Below are positions 9,697 through 18,804 of a stretch of 64,000 nucleotides of DNA, piece after piece; within the stretch, counting starts at the first letter, position 1; each line of letters begins with the position of its first letter. A program made the translations under genes and the position numbers. This DNA comes from Paenibacillus sp. NAIST15-1 (GTDB lineage: Bacteria > Bacillota > Bacilli > Paenibacillales > Paenibacillaceae): positions 41,860-105,859 of the forward strand of contig NZ_BBYF01000020.1 of NCBI RefSeq assembly GCF_001894745.1, given 5' to 3'. The notes below the pieces were generated by a model. It ran no database searches, had not been told where the DNA came from, and saw only the letters and a list, made by a program, of their open reading frames with translations.

Positions 9697-9806
9697 CGTT
9701 GCATTATTCTACTTACTTTTCACCGAAAATCATGTACAATAGGAATGTTATGTAAACGTTTCTAGCTTATTTTACCTTTGTGTCGTTAAGGAGGAATCCT
9801 TGAATT

Positions 9807-10868
9807 ATGACGAAATCAAACGATCGCCACTGGACGTGGATGCTTATGCGAGGACCAAATCGGCCAGTTATTCAATACAGTATTCCAACTGTAGTGGTTA
9901 AACTTGTCATGTTTATTGTCATTGGCGGGATTAGCGCATTACTTTTATCGTTAGTCATTCAACGATTCACCATGCATGATATTGTTGCTCGTCATGAACA
10001 ATTACAGCTTGAACTGCAGGAGAAGAATCAACTGTTAGCAGAGATGGACAAGCAATTATCCATTATTACCGCTTCTTCCAACGATATGAAACAGAAAATG
10101 GACAGAATCTCACAATGGGAACAGCAATTGCAATCCTATTTACAAGTCCCATCTGGCGCTAACCCTCCAAAGAATAGCAAGCTGTCACCTGGCACGGGTC
10201 AGCCCAACTCCATGTCAACCAAGCGCGACACGGCATCCTTGCCTTTGCCGCTAGGTGGTGAGTATATTATGCTTCCTGCATCTAAGTTGTCGACGCTTCG
10301 TTCTGCCGCTACAGAAGTGAACAGCAGCGACCAAAAGCCTGTCTCACCACTTGAAGCATGGGAGAACGCGAATAAGCAGCTCCATCATATGAATAAGAAG
10401 TGGCAGGATTGGGAACGAACAATGCCTCCTCTATTTAAGAATGCCGAAGCCTTCCAGCAGCAGTTGAACGCTACTCCAACCTTATGGCCAACAGGTAGCA
10501 CACGAATCACCTCTCTTTTCGGAGAACGCAGTGATCCGTTTCAACGCAATGAAGCATTCCATGCTGGATTAGATATAGGCGGAGATACAGGCGATCCGGT
10601 TTACGCTACTGCCGAAGGGGTCGTCATTGATTCCGACAGGGATGAGCTGAAGGGGAATTATATCATCGTGAATCATGGCAGCGGACTTACTACACGTTAC
10701 TTGCACCTAAGCGAGAGAGTGGTGGCCAGCGGAGATTCGGTGAAAAAAGGGACACTCATTGGCAAAATCGGTACAACAGGTCGGAGCACAGGACCTCATC
10801 TACATTTCGAAATTCGTAAGAACGGACAGCCTATTGATCCAATGACTTATGTAAACACTCCTGAATAA
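9807..10868 (+). CDS. M23-family peptidoglycan endopeptidase
   Basis: A 353-residue membrane-anchored cell-wall hydrolase. One transmembrane segment (LVMFIVIGGISALLLSLVI, about 32-50) is followed by a coiled coil (about 60-115), a low-complexity linker and a C-terminal LytM/M23 domain. Zinc-site motifs are visible: HAGLDIGG near residue 252 and HLHFEI near 330, with the usual GNYIIVNHGSGLTTRYLHL between. Start ATG lies 12 bases after GGAGG. Bactofilin begins 27 bases after the stop, and such pairs are known elsewhere (for example the CcmA-Csd1 pairing that shapes Helicobacter), so a role in local cell-wall remodelling guided by a bactofilin polymer is a reasonable inference. Confidence 0.92.
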   Translation: MTKSNDRHWTWMLMRGPNRPVIQYSIPTVVVKLVMFIVIGGISALLLSLVIQRFTMHDIVARHEQLQLELQEKNQLLAEMDKQLSIITASSNDMKQKMDRISQWEQQLQSYLQVPSGANPPKNSKLSPGTGQPNSMSTKRDTASLPLPLGGEYIMLPASKLSTLRSAATEVNSSDQKPVSPLEAWENANKQLHHMNKKWQDWERTMPPLFKNAEAFQQQLNATPTLWPTGSTRITSLFGERSDPFQRNEAFHAGLDIGGDTGDPVYATAEGVVIDSDRDELKGNYIIVNHGSGLTTRYLHLSERVVASGDSVKKGTLIGKIGTTGRSTGPHLHFEIRKNGQPIDPMTYVNTPE

Positions 10869-10895
10869 GATTTTTATATAAGAAAGGAGCACGAT

Positions 10896-11300
10896 ATGTT
10901 CGCCAAATCCTCTGGTAAAAAAATTAGCGGAACCGACACCTTAATTGGACAAGCTACTACATTTGAAGGAAAGCTTGTATGCGAAACTGACCTACGGATC
11001 GAGGGAACCATTACTGGTGATGTTCATTGCAGTCAGAACGTAATTATTGGAGAGTCGGGCAAAGCCTATTCCCATATTCAAGCTTCCAGCCTAGTTATCG
11101 CAGGGTTCATGCAAGGTGATGTCAACGTCACAGAAAGTGTCATCATCGAGAGCTCTGGCAGATTGGAAGGCAATGTATTGTGCCAATCCTTCATTATCAA
11201 AGAAGGCGGCAAATTCAACGGAAACAGCAAAATGCAGCAAAATGCTCCCTCACTAACCAATGCTCCTATCGCTGAGGTTACTAACTCGTCTGACACATGA
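10896..11300 (+). CDS. Bactofilin (polymer-forming cytoskeletal protein)
   Basis: 134 residues with the DUF583/bactofilin core: GTDTLIGQATTFEGKL leads into regularly spaced beta rungs (LRIEGTITGDVH, VIIGESG, ASSLVIAGFMQGDVN, VIIESSGRLEGNV). Bactofilins polymerise without nucleotides and form scaffolds on the inner membrane. The short N-terminal tail MFAKSSGKKI could contact the membrane. AAGGAGCACG precedes the ATG. It is the second gene of a two-gene unit with the M23 peptidase and is followed by a terminator. Family assignment is firm; the process it serves here is not known. Confidence 0.93.
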   Translation: MFAKSSGKKISGTDTLIGQATTFEGKLVCETDLRIEGTITGDVHCSQNVIIGESGKAYSHIQASSLVIAGFMQGDVNVTESVIIESSGRLEGNVLCQSFIIKEGGKFNGNSKMQQNAPSLTNAPIAEVTNSSDT

Positions 11301-11340
11301 ACGAGATCATTGAATTAGTAACTTGGATACAGACAAAGAA

Positions 11341-11375
11341 AACACCCACATGCGCCACTGCTGCATGTGGGTGTT
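11341..11375. terminator. Bidirectional terminator, bactofilin/ispG
   Basis: Perfect 13-bp stem AACACCCACATGC with a nine-base loop between the convergent bactofilin and ispG genes. T-rich sequence follows on both strands. Confidence 0.88.
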
Positions 11376-11415
11376 CTTGTATCATACGATAACAAGATAG
11401 CTTCTTATATTTCGA

Positions 11416-12513
11416 TTAGTGCTTACGCCCTGGAATCTGACCCGTACGCTCATATTCAGCGACGATATGGTCGATTTCCTTCTTCAACTCAGAGACAAGC
11501 TCTGCCTCCGGTACTTTACGAATCATTTCTCCGTAGCGGAACAACAGCCCTTCACCACGAGCTCCAGCGATGCCGATATCCGCTTCACGAGCCTCGCCCG
11601 GACCGTTTACCGCACAACCAAGCACCGATACCTTAATTGGAACTTTCACTTTGGAGATATACTCCTCTACTTCGTTCGCAATCGAGAACAAATCGATGTC
11701 AAGTCGGCCGCATGTTGGACATGATACAAGTGTAGCTGCATTGGAAATCAAGCCGAAACACTTCAGCATCTCACGCGCAACCTTCACTTCTTCTACTGGA
11801 TCCGCACTCAAGCTGACACGAACCGTCGAGCCAATTCCAAGTGATAACAAGGCTCCGAGCCCTGCCGCACTCTTAATCGTCCCTGAGAACAGTGTTCCAG
11901 CTTCTGTAATCCCTAAGTGAAGCGGGTACGGAATTACCTCAGAAGCCTTTGTATAGGCAGCGATGGCCATAGGCACATCTGATGCCTTCAACGAGACAAT
12001 AATATCATGGAAATCAAGTTCTTCTAAAATTCCGATATGGAATAGAGCACTTTCGACCATCGCCTCTGGCGTTGGATATCCATACTTCTCGAGCAGGTGG
12101 TTCTCCAGCGATCCTGCATTAACACCGATTCGAATCGGAATGCCGCGCTCTTTGCACGCCTTCACGACTGCTTCCACTTTCTCACGGCGCCCAATATTGC
12201 CCGGATTGATCCGAACCTTGTCAATACCGTTCTCAATCGCCTTCAAAGCGAGCCTGTAGTCAAAGTGAATGTCAGCAACGAGCGGAATCGAGATACGCTT
12301 CTTAATCTCCTTAATCGCATCCGCTGCTTCCTCATTGTTGACCGTAACCCGAACAAGCTGGCATCCAGCTTCTTCAAGTCGATGAATTTCCGCAACAGTG
12401 GCTTCTACATCTGCCGTCTTCGTCGTGCACATGCTCTGAATGACAACCTCATTGTTGCCGCCAATCGTTACATCGCCCACTTTTACAGCTCTAGTCTGAT
12501 GTCGCAAATACAT
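11416..12513 (-). CDS. ispG: HMBPP synthase IspG (flavodoxin-dependent)
   Basis: Penultimate step of the MEP isoprenoid pathway, converting methylerythritol cyclodiphosphate to HMBPP with a 4Fe-4S cluster. At 365 residues it has the bacterial two-domain length: TIM barrel first ([26 protein letters not shown] near 101), then the reductase-like domain with cluster cysteines Cys265 and Cys268 in SCPTCGR and Cys300 in [13 protein letters not shown] start. It lies downstream of clpX on the same strand; the clpX terminator separates them. Firm assignment. Confidence 0.96.
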   Translation of the reverse strand: MYLRHQTRAVKVGDVTIGGNNEVVIQSMCTTKTADVEATVAEIHRLEEAGCQLVRVTVNNEEAADAIKEIKKRISIPLVADIHFDYRLALKAIENGIDKVRINPGNIGRREKVEAVVKACKERGIPIRIGVNAGSLENHLLEKYGYPTPEAMVESALFHIGILEELDFHDIIVSLKASDVPMAIAAYTKASEVIPYPLHLGITEAGTLFSGTIKSAAGLGALLSLGIGSTVRVSLSADPVEEVKVAREMLKCFGLISNAATLVSCPTCGRLDIDLFSIANEVEEYISKVKVPIKVSVLGCAVNGPGEAREADIGIAGARGEGLLFRYGEMIRKVPEAELVSELKKEIDHIVAEYERTGQIPGRKH

Positions 12514-12546
12514 GATACATTCTCTCCCATGTCGGAAACGGACGGA

Positions 12547-12567
12547 AAAGCGCCTATTAGGCGCTTT
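12547..12567 (-). terminator. Hairpin overlapping the clpX stop codon
   Basis: Minus-strand AAAGCGCCT and AGGCGCTTT pair perfectly with the TAA stop codon of clpX in the three-base loop region. Only four T follow, so termination may be partial and it may serve mainly as a 3' end stabiliser. Confidence 0.6.
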
Positions 12568-13804
12568 CCTCTTGTTTCTTATCTGTCGTCAGTTCCGGAA
12601 TCATTCGTTCTTTTACTACTTGCTCCGTAATGACACATGTTGTTACATCATCGCGCGATGGCACTTCATACATCACATCAAGCATAATGCCCTCGATGAT
12701 GGCACGCAATCCACGCGCTCCAGTGTTGCGCTTGATCGCTTCGCGAGCAATGGCTTCCAGTGCACCAGACTCGAAGTCAAGCTTCACATTGTCCATCTCA
12801 AGCAACTTCTGGTACTGCTTCGTCAGCGCATTCTTCGGCTCGCTCAAGATACGAACCAATGTATGCTCATCAAGCGGCTCCAACGTCGAGATGACTGGAA
12901 GACGCCCAACAAATTCAGGAATAAGTCCGAATTTCAGCAAATCCTCCGGAAGTGTCATCGTCAAGTATTCGCCAGGCTTCAAATCCTTCTGACCACCATC
13001 AGCATTGAAGCCAATAATTTTCTTCCCTACACGACGCTTGATAATTTGCTCCAGTCCGTCAAACGCACCGCCGCAAATGAACAAGATGTTCGTCGTATCA
13101 ATTTGAATAAATTCTTGGTGAGGATGCTTACGGCCACCTTGCGGCGGAACAGAAGCAACGGTTCCCTCCAAAATTTTCAGCAATGCCTGCTGTACCCCTT
13201 CGCCAGATACATCGCGTGTAATCGAAGGATTCTCGGATTTGCGAGCTACTTTATCGATTTCATCGATGTAAATAATACCGCGTTCCGCCTTCTCCACGTC
13301 ATAGTCTGCCGCTTGGATCAGCTTCAGAAGAATATTTTCAACATCTTCGCCCACATAACCTGCTTCTGTAAGCGATGTGGCATCCGCAATTGCGAATGGC
13401 ACGTTCAAGATTTTAGCCATGGTCTGCGCCAAGAGTGTCTTACCGGAACCAGTAGGCCCCACGAGCAAGATGTTACTCTTCTGCAACTCAACATCCTCAA
13501 TCTTGTTCTGGGTGTTAATCCGTTTGTAATGGTTATATACCGCTACGGACAACGACTTTTTCGCTATTTCTTGACCAATGACATATTGATCCAGAATCGC
13601 ACGAATTTCCTTCGGTTTCGGTATATCCTTCAGATCGACTTCCTCTTCGTGACCAAGCTCTTCCTCTACAATCTCATTGCACAGCTCGATGCACTCGTCA
13701 CATATATATACGCCAGGACCGGCAACCAACTTGCGTACTTGCTCCTGCGACTTGCCGCAGAACGAGCACTTCAATTGCCCCTTCTCATCATTAAATTTAA
13801 ACAA
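12557..13804 (-). CDS. clpX: ClpX, ATPase subunit of ClpXP
   Basis: AAA+ unfoldase that feeds substrates to ClpP. I place the start at TTG, giving [20 protein letters not shown] and 415 residues; AAGGGGGG lies eight bases upstream, and this matches the conserved N-terminus of the family. An upstream ATG would overlap clpP by 65 bases and add residues foreign to ClpX. Zinc-binding domain cysteines are 13, 16, 35 and 38. Walker A GPTGSGKT is at 116-123, DEID at 181-184, and the ClpP-docking IGF loop (KKIIGFNAD) is near 268. It is 13 bases after clpP, so the two are co-transcribed. Confidence 0.96.
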   Translation of the reverse strand: MFKFNDEKGQLKCSFCGKSQEQVRKLVAGPGVYICDECIELCNEIVEEELGHEEEVDLKDIPKPKEIRAILDQYVIGQEIAKKSLSVAVYNHYKRINTQNKIEDVELQKSNILLVGPTGSGKTLLAQTMAKILNVPFAIADATSLTEAGYVGEDVENILLKLIQAADYDVEKAERGIIYIDEIDKVARKSENPSITRDVSGEGVQQALLKILEGTVASVPPQGGRKHPHQEFIQIDTTNILFICGGAFDGLEQIIKRRVGKKIIGFNADGGQKDLKPGEYLTMTLPEDLLKFGLIPEFVGRLPVISTLEPLDEHTLVRILSEPKNALTKQYQKLLEMDNVKLDFESGALEAIAREAIKRNTGARGLRAIIEGIMLDVMYEVPSRDDVTTCVITEQVVKERMIPELTTDKKQEESA

Positions 13805-13817
13805 TCGGTGTCCCCCC

Positions 13818-14414
13818 TTACTTGAGCCCCGGGCTTGCCGGATGTAAAACTTGGTCAACAAGACCGTATTCTTTCGCTTCATCAGCGCTCATGAAGTTGT
13901 CACGATCCGTATCGCGTTCAATCTTCTCAATCGGCTGACCTGTGCGATCCACATATATTTGGTTCAGCTTATGTCTTGTCTTCAAGATCCAGTCCGCATG
14001 AATCTTAATGTCGGACGCTTGACCGCGCACGCCACCCAGCGGCTGATGAATCATGATCTCACTGTTCGGCAGAGCAATACGCTTGCCTGGCGCCCCAGCT
14101 GTCAGCAAGAGCGAACCCATACTTGCAGCCAAGCCTACGCAGATTGTAGATACGTCAGGTTTGATATGCTGCATCGTATCGTAAATTGCCATGCCGGCCG
14201 TAACTGAACCGCCCGGTGAGTTGATATACAAGAAAATGTCCTTCTCTGGATCATCTGCTTGAAGGAACAACAACTGCGCAATGACGCTGTTCGCTACGTC
14301 ATCATCGATGGCGCTGCCCAGAAAGATAATGCGATCTTTCAGCAGACGCGAGTAAATATCATAAGAGCGTTCGCCGCGATTTGTCTGTTCGATGACCATC
14401 GGGATTAAATTCAT
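13818..14414 (-). CDS. clpP: ClpP proteolytic subunit
   Basis: Tetradecameric serine protease core. The 198 residues include the full triad: Ser98 in GLAASMGS, His123 in MIHQPLGG and Asp172 in RDTDRDNF. N-terminal [20 protein letters not shown] is the family standard. AGAGG precedes the ATG. A sigma-A promoter is seen upstream. I looked for CtsR operators (GGTCAAA heptad repeats), which control clpP in many Bacillales, and found none in the upstream 350 bases. Directly followed by clpX. Confidence 0.97.
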   Translation of the reverse strand: MNLIPMVIEQTNRGERSYDIYSRLLKDRIIFLGSAIDDDVANSVIAQLLFLQADDPEKDIFLYINSPGGSVTAGMAIYDTMQHIKPDVSTICVGLAASMGSLLLTAGAPGKRIALPNSEIMIHQPLGGVRGQASDIKIHADWILKTRHKLNQIYVDRTGQPIEKIERDTDRDNFMSADEAKEYGLVDQVLHPASPGLK

Positions 14415-14452
14415 GGTACCGACCTCTTTTCTTTACATAGCTTTACATTTCT

Positions 14453-14481
14453 ATTCTAACATTTTCTGAACGTGGTGTCAT
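14453..14481 (-). promoter_or_regulatory. Sigma-A promoter of clpP-clpX
   Basis: ATGACA (-35), 17 bases, TAGAAT (-10) on the minus strand, about 35 bases before the clpP start. Both hexamers have one mismatch. Confidence 0.65.
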
Positions 14482-14680
14482 TTTTACACCGATTACCATT
14501 ATTCTATGTGCGGCAAATGCCCGTAATCCCTGCAAATAAGCTCTATATTCGTGACTTCTCGCGGGTCGGAATCGCCTAATATGTTACATACTGATTATGT
14601 ACACCCAATTGCTGGGTGGTGAAACGTTATGTAGTAAATCAAGAACTTACAATCCAGCAAACTTTCACCAGACAGGTGGT
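14482..14680. other. Intergenic region between tig and clpP
   Basis: About 200 bases holding two small hairpins (CACCCA/TGGGTG near 14605 and CACC/GGTG near 14670) but no gene with a ribosome binding site and no CtsR or HrcA (CIRCE) operator. Confidence 0.4.
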
Positions 14681-14719
14681 AAAAAATAAGGCACGCCCTT
14701 AAAAAGTAACGTGCCTTAT
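14681..14719 (-). terminator. Terminator after tig
   Basis: ATAAGGCACG pairs perfectly with CGTGCCTTAT; on the minus strand a run of T follows. Confidence 0.88.
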
Positions 14720-14768
14720 CCTGTTACGCCGCTCTCACATGCATGATGCAGTTGCAGCCGATATGCAA

Positions 14769-16055
14769 TTAATTCTTGCTGTTGTCCACAATGAACTTAA
14801 CTGTTTTGCGAAGAGCTGCCTCTTCACGCAAGTTTTCAATCGTGCCGTTCTTCTCCAAGATGGAGCGGATTTCGTCCGCAGAACGTTGGTAAGAAGCTGC
14901 CATTTTATCAAGCTCTTCTTGCAGCTCTTCTTCGGAAATTGTGATGTTCTCTTCTTTCGCGATTTGCTCAAGAACGAGGTTGTTTTTCACACGCTTGTCA
15001 GCCTCTTGTTGCATTTGCTCGCGCAAGTCTGCAATCGTTTGGCCAGACAATGTCAAGAACATATCCATGTTCATGCCTTGCATGCGAAGACGGTTGTCCA
15101 AGTCTTTAACCATGTGCTGAATTTCAGTCTCGATCATCGCACGTGGAATTTCTACTTCTGCATTTGCAGATGCTTTTTCAACGAGCTCAGCTTCACGAGC
15201 TGCTTCCAGTTCGCGTCCTTTGCGCTCTTTCAACTGTTTTGTAAGATCAGCTTTGTACTCATCCAAAGTTTCGAACTCGCTAACATCTTTAGCGAACTCA
15301 TCATCAAGCTGTGGAAGCTGCTTGCGCTTGATTTCATGAACTTTCACTTTGAATGTTGCAGGCTTGCCAGCCAAGTTCTCTGCATGGTAGTGCTCAGGGA
15401 ATGTAACTTCAACATCTTTGAAGTCGCCTGTTCCAAGGCCAACCAATTGATCTTCGAATCCAGGAATGAACGTGTTAGAGCCAAGCTCCAATGTGTAGCG
15501 CTCGCCTTTGCCGCCTTCAAATGCTTCGCCATCAACGAATCCTTCGAAGTCCATAACAACGCTGTCGCCTTTTTGTGCTGTTTCTTCGTCAACGATAACG
15601 AGTTCAGCATGACGCTCTTGCAGACGCTTCAATTCAGCGTCAAGCTCTTCTTCAGTAACTTCAGCTTCCTTAGCTTCCACTTCAAGACCTTTGTAGTCGC
15701 CAAGCTTCACTTCAGGTTTAACTGTTACTTTTGCTTTGAACTTGAACGTTTTGCCTTTTGCAAATTGTTCAACTTCGATTTCCGGCTGATCAACCGGTTG
15801 GATGTTTGTTTCTTTTACAGCTTGTGTGTAAACTTCGCCCAAGATGATGTCAATCGCATCTTGATACAAGCTTTCCACACCATATTTTGCTTCGAAAATT
15901 GGGCGAGGTACGCGACCTTTGCGGAAACCAGGAACGTTAACACGCTTGGACACTTTTTTGAATGCCAAGTCCAATCCTTCTGCTACGCGATCTTCATTAA
16001 CCTCTACTTCCAATACCCCAATGTTCTTCTCTATTTTTTCCCAAGTTGCTTTCAT
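14769..16055 (-). CDS. tig: Trigger factor
   Basis: Ribosome-bound chaperone and peptidyl-prolyl isomerase, 428 residues. The ribosome-binding signature is present as PGFRKGRVPR near residue 44. The FKBP-type PPIase domain spans about 150-245 (GDSVVMDFEGFVDGEAFEGG; FPEHYHAENLAGKPATF), and the C-terminal chaperone arms are the long charged helices to the end. I start at MKATWEKIEKN, preceded by GGAGGGGAAGG, not at an ATG ten codons upstream. Has its own strong promoter and terminator and precedes clpP, as in many Firmicutes. Confidence 0.96.
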   Translation of the reverse strand: MKATWEKIEKNIGVLEVEVNEDRVAEGLDLAFKKVSKRVNVPGFRKGRVPRPIFEAKYGVESLYQDAIDIILGEVYTQAVKETNIQPVDQPEIEVEQFAKGKTFKFKAKVTVKPEVKLGDYKGLEVEAKEAEVTEEELDAELKRLQERHAELVIVDEETAQKGDSVVMDFEGFVDGEAFEGGKGERYTLELGSNTFIPGFEDQLVGLGTGDFKDVEVTFPEHYHAENLAGKPATFKVKVHEIKRKQLPQLDDEFAKDVSEFETLDEYKADLTKQLKERKGRELEAAREAELVEKASANAEVEIPRAMIETEIQHMVKDLDNRLRMQGMNMDMFLTLSGQTIADLREQMQQEADKRVKNNLVLEQIAKEENITISEEELQEELDKMAASYQRSADEIRSILEKNGTIENLREEAALRKTVKFIVDNSKN

Positions 16056-16128
16056 TTTATGCCTTCCCCTCCAAAAAAAGATCATGGCTAGAGTGTACCT
16101 AACATAACACGTCCAGAATAACCATTTT

Positions 16129-16157
16129 AGTATAGCCGACTACGATAACTTTTTCAA
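16129..16157 (-). promoter_or_regulatory. Sigma-A promoter of tig
   Basis: TTGAAA (-35), exactly 17 bases, TATACT (-10); one mismatch in each hexamer. Confidence 0.75.
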
Positions 16158-16227
16158 GGAGGGCGTCATTCCCACATTCGGCCTTCTACGAAAGCGCTAT
16201 CGACCGTTCATTGCTTAGCCTCAGATC

Positions 16228-17178
16228 CTATGACTGTACGCGCAATGATCGATTTAAGGATCGGAGCGCTAGCTCATATTGCACACGAAGTTCATTCGTG
16301 ATACCGTACAGCTGCTTCACTTCCACTTCTTCGTCGACACGCAGCATTCGAGCCACGATGAAATGCAGCGCTGCCGCCCAAGCGTTCGAATCCTCTTGCC
16401 CATGCCCGCACAACTGTTCATAAGATGGAGAACCGTATATATGCTTCAAGTACTGCTGCCATATCTCCTGAGCAAAATAAGCGAGAGAAGGCTCTCTTAC
16501 AGAAGCAGCCTCGTTCACACGCACCGCTGGTGCCTTGGCGGCCTCTGGGAACCCCGAATTATCAAGCGGAGTATCCTCTATTTGTACGACCAGCGACTCC
16601 TGCCCGCGAGGGAAGCGGATTTCTCCATGCATTCCCCGTCTCTTCATAACTTGAAGAATTCCGAATTGAAGCAAGGAGTTAAGGTTCTCCTCTTTGAGCA
16701 GTTTAGCCAAAGCTTCATCAACACCCGGATCTTCTGCTGCTGCAAGCTGCTCAAGAATAAGGAGCTTGCGGTCATCCATCTCTCCCTCTACAAGGGTAGC
16801 AAACAATCGCTCTGTATATTGTCCGTCCGCATTCAGCTTCTGCTGGAATTGGCGTCGCAGGATATCTTGTTCGGTCTCTTCAGACTCCTCTTCCGGTGTG
16901 GACTCCGGCCAACTGGCTATTCCCTCAGCCATATTCAAATCACGAGCAGCACGTTCTGCTTCCGGGAACGCCGACACGAGCCATTGCAGCAGCGCGTCCC
17001 ACTCTTCCCGAATCCGTTCGTCCTCACCATCACATGTCAGCAGGAATTGAAGAAGGGCAATTGCTTCGCCGTAACGCTCAGATTCCAGCATCCGTGTCAA
17101 CTCAATTTGGTAGTAATCATGAGTTTTCGGAAACAGGATGACATTATTCTTTGCCGGCTCTTTGTAATCTTCTGTCAT
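16228..17178 (-). CDS. Helical repeat-like protein at the YsoA position
   Basis: 316 residues, acidic, cytoplasmic. MTEDYKEPAKNNVILFPKTHDYY leads into predicted paired helices (ELTRMLESERYGEAIALLQFLL at about 27-48 is cut here to its core RYGEAIALLQFLL), typical of TPR-type folds. A second helical block around 105-185 includes LLILEQLAAAEDPGVDEAL. In B. subtilis the gene immediately upstream of tig is ysoA, a TPR protein; position and general appearance fit, but I cannot confirm homology by eye. It lies just upstream of tig and about 140 bases away. No enzymatic motif is visible. Confidence 0.75.
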   Translation of the reverse strand: MTEDYKEPAKNNVILFPKTHDYYQIELTRMLESERYGEAIALLQFLLTCDGEDERIREEWDALLQWLVSAFPEAERAARDLNMAEGIASWPESTPEEESEETEQDILRRQFQQKLNADGQYTERLFATLVEGEMDDRKLLILEQLAAAEDPGVDEALAKLLKEENLNSLLQFGILQVMKRRGMHGEIRFPRGQESLVVQIEDTPLDNSGFPEAAKAPAVRVNEAASVREPSLAYFAQEIWQQYLKHIYGSPSYEQLCGHGQEDSNAWAAALHFIVARMLRVDEEVEVKQLYGITNELRVQYELALRSLNRSLRVQS

Positions 17179-17378
17179 ACGAACACCTGCTTTCTGTACT
17201 GCGCCTATGTATTACGATAATCTCTCCTATGTATGCAGCTCGTTCTCCCTCAATTAGGTGAGCTTCTTATATGATGCATTATATCATATTCACTCTTTAT
17301 CCTGCGCGGTCACCATATGTGCTTTCCTGATACTCAAACTGTAAAAGATATGTAAATTAATATTTTTTCATTTTCCTA

Positions 17379-17407
17379 TTGCTAAGAGTCAATTTCTTTG
17401 ATACAAT
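17379..17407 (+). promoter_or_regulatory. Sigma-A promoter of tRNA-Arg
   Basis: TTGCTA, exactly 17 bases, TACAAT; it lies 30 bases upstream of the tRNA. Confidence 0.7.
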
Positions 17408-17436
17408 CATTTATGTTCTAAATTTAACTTATTCAT

Positions 17437-17513
<77 letters not shown>

Positions 17514-17543
17514 TTCATTTGCTTACTAAATATACATGAACAT

Positions 17544-17584
17544 GCCTCACAGAACCTTTTATTGGTTGGTGAGGCTTTTTTTTA
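17544..17584 (+). terminator. Terminator after tRNA-Arg
   Basis: GCCTCAC/GTGAGGC stem with inner AACC/GGTT pairing, then nine T. Confidence 0.92.
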
Positions 17585-17694
17585 TTTCCCACTCACATCG
17601 ATCCCAGAATACCTCTGCATGAGAGGCTCTGCTTATCGCAGAGCCTTGTATAATTGCCGCCTTCTTTTGATACAGAACTTACTTATTTACTTAT

Positions 17695-17823
17695 TTACTT
17701 ATTGTGAAACTCCCAATGGTTCTTCTCGCCTGGATGCTTGAAGTTTTTCGATAGTACGGCATCCGCATGTTTCTTCTGATGGGCATATTTATTGCCCTTG
17801 TTTTGCTTGAATTGCTCTGACAT
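17695..17823 (-). CDS. Small basic hydrophilic protein, 42 aa
   Basis: Short gene read directly from the reverse strand: MSEQFKQNKGNKYAHQKKHA continues to a total of 42 residues ending in HNK. The ATG has an excellent GGGAGGTG site seven bases upstream, and the composition (many Lys, His, Asn, Gln; no hydrophobic core) is unlike chance translation. It resembles in character the small, unstructured, Lys-rich proteins common in spores of Bacillales, but I recognise no family. It lies in the same direction as the two small genes upstream. An in-frame alternative in another frame across the same DNA lacks a binding site. Confidence 0.7.
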   Translation of the reverse strand: MSEQFKQNKGNKYAHQKKHADAVLSKNFKHPGEKNHWEFHNK

Positions 17824-17919
17824 CGTTTCTCACCTCCCTTCATCGTTCCTTGATCATTTCTTTCCACGAAGCCGATGATAAGAAAGCGAACCATTTCCGC
17901 TGCATGATAACGGATAGCA

Positions 17920-18270
17920 TTACGTGTCTAATTGAAACAACTCATCCACCGCTGCTCGAACTTCTGTGGAACCTAAGACAGCATCAACAATCGAATCGCG
18001 ATCACTGCAGCTGATTTCGTTATTGCTTATAATGAATTCCTCCGCAGCGATTTCCTCGAAGGCGTTATGCAAATTGTTGTCATACCAATCTGCTTCATAA
18101 TGCGCATCGTTGCGCAGAAGGCGAACAATTTCATAGCCGCCATTACGTACAGGGGCGACATATGCCAGCAGCGGTTTCTGCTTCTCATCATCCGGGATGA
18201 GGCCAATCTCGGCGCACAACCGCCCTTCGATTTCTACAGGACGACGAAATTTTGCAGCTTTAAATTCCAT
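17920..18270 (-). CDS. Hypothetical protein, 116 aa
   Basis: Small acidic cytoplasmic protein, MEFKAAKFRRPVEIEGRLCA at the start. GGYEIVRLLRNDAHYEADWY in the middle and a helical C-terminus give a mixed alpha/beta picture; no known motif is seen. GAGGAG lies 11 bases before the chosen ATG; an in-frame ATG three codons earlier is too close to that site. It lies 15 bases downstream of the next small gene and is very likely co-transcribed with it. Function unknown. Confidence 0.75.
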   Translation of the reverse strand: MEFKAAKFRRPVEIEGRLCAEIGLIPDDEKQKPLLAYVAPVRNGGYEIVRLLRNDAHYEADWYDNNLHNAFEEIAAEEFIISNNEISCSDRDSIVDAVLGSTEVRAAVDELFQLDT

Positions 18271-18285
18271 TATGGTCATCTCTCC

Positions 18286-18588
18286 TCACTTCAACATTTG
18301 CTCCACAAATCGCTTTGTTTCAGAAGTCCCGATTGCGTATATGTAGGCATATACTCTGTTCAAGTGGAGCTGATAAGGGACGTTAATCCTATCATTCGTT
18401 TGGTTCGTCACTAACATGATGTTATCCCACATTCCATCTGTCTCAGCGTCATCCACTTCATTCAGCAGCCTTTGCAGCTTGTCCCTCTCTGCCTCATTCG
18501 CGTAGACAACGAATTCATAATTCCCTGCATCTTGTTCTGCCACAACAGAACGCTGCTGCACGGATACATAATAAGGTTGTCGCTCCAT
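18286..18588 (-). CDS. Hypothetical protein, 100 aa
   Basis: Cytoplasmic protein starting MERQPYYVSVQQRSVVAEQD. The pattern of a beta strand YYVSVQQ, then YEFVVYANEAERDKLQRLLNEV (a strand and a helix) and a final helix suggests a compact alpha/beta fold. AGGAGGGG precedes the ATG. First gene of a two- or three-gene unit with the small genes downstream; divergent from asparagine synthetase. I do not recognise it. Confidence 0.75.
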   Translation of the reverse strand: MERQPYYVSVQQRSVVAEQDAGNYEFVVYANEAERDKLQRLLNEVDDAETDGMWDNIMLVTNQTNDRINVPYQLHLNRVYAYIYAIGTSETKRFVEQMLK

Positions 18589-18804
18589 TCAGCCCCTCCT
18601 TTTCTCATTGGAGCCAATGCTTCTTTTAGTCCTGCTTTTCATGCAGCTTTAGTTCTGCTTATATGTGAAGCTTTTTTTATCATCTCCCGATGGACATACA
18701 TCTTATGCCGATTTGCGCATACCCATGGTATTATCTCAATCTTCCAGCATGCCGGTGCTCGTTCTTCCGGATGGACAGATTGGTGCGGAAAGGATGAACG
18801 TAAC

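Noticed and set aside
12512..13825. 437-codon plus-strand open frame opposite clpX
   Set aside because: Shadow of clpX caused by codon bias; Arg/Leu/Phe-rich, no start signal.
14415..14768. CtsR or CIRCE operator upstream of clpP
   Set aside because: Neither the GGTCAAA heptad repeat nor a TTAGCACTC-type dyad is present.
14739..16091. 450-codon plus-strand open frame opposite trigger factor
   Set aside because: Antisense shadow of tig; extremely Phe/Cys/Leu-rich and without a ribosome binding site.
17691..17894. 67-codon minus-strand frame across the small Lys-rich gene
   Set aside because: It is in a different frame from the 42-codon gene, which alone has the GGGAGGTG site.
18472..18804. 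111-codon N-terminal extension of asparagine synthetase
   Set aside because: The class II amidotransferase needs Cys directly after the initiator Met; the extension is upstream DNA and overlaps the divergent gene.
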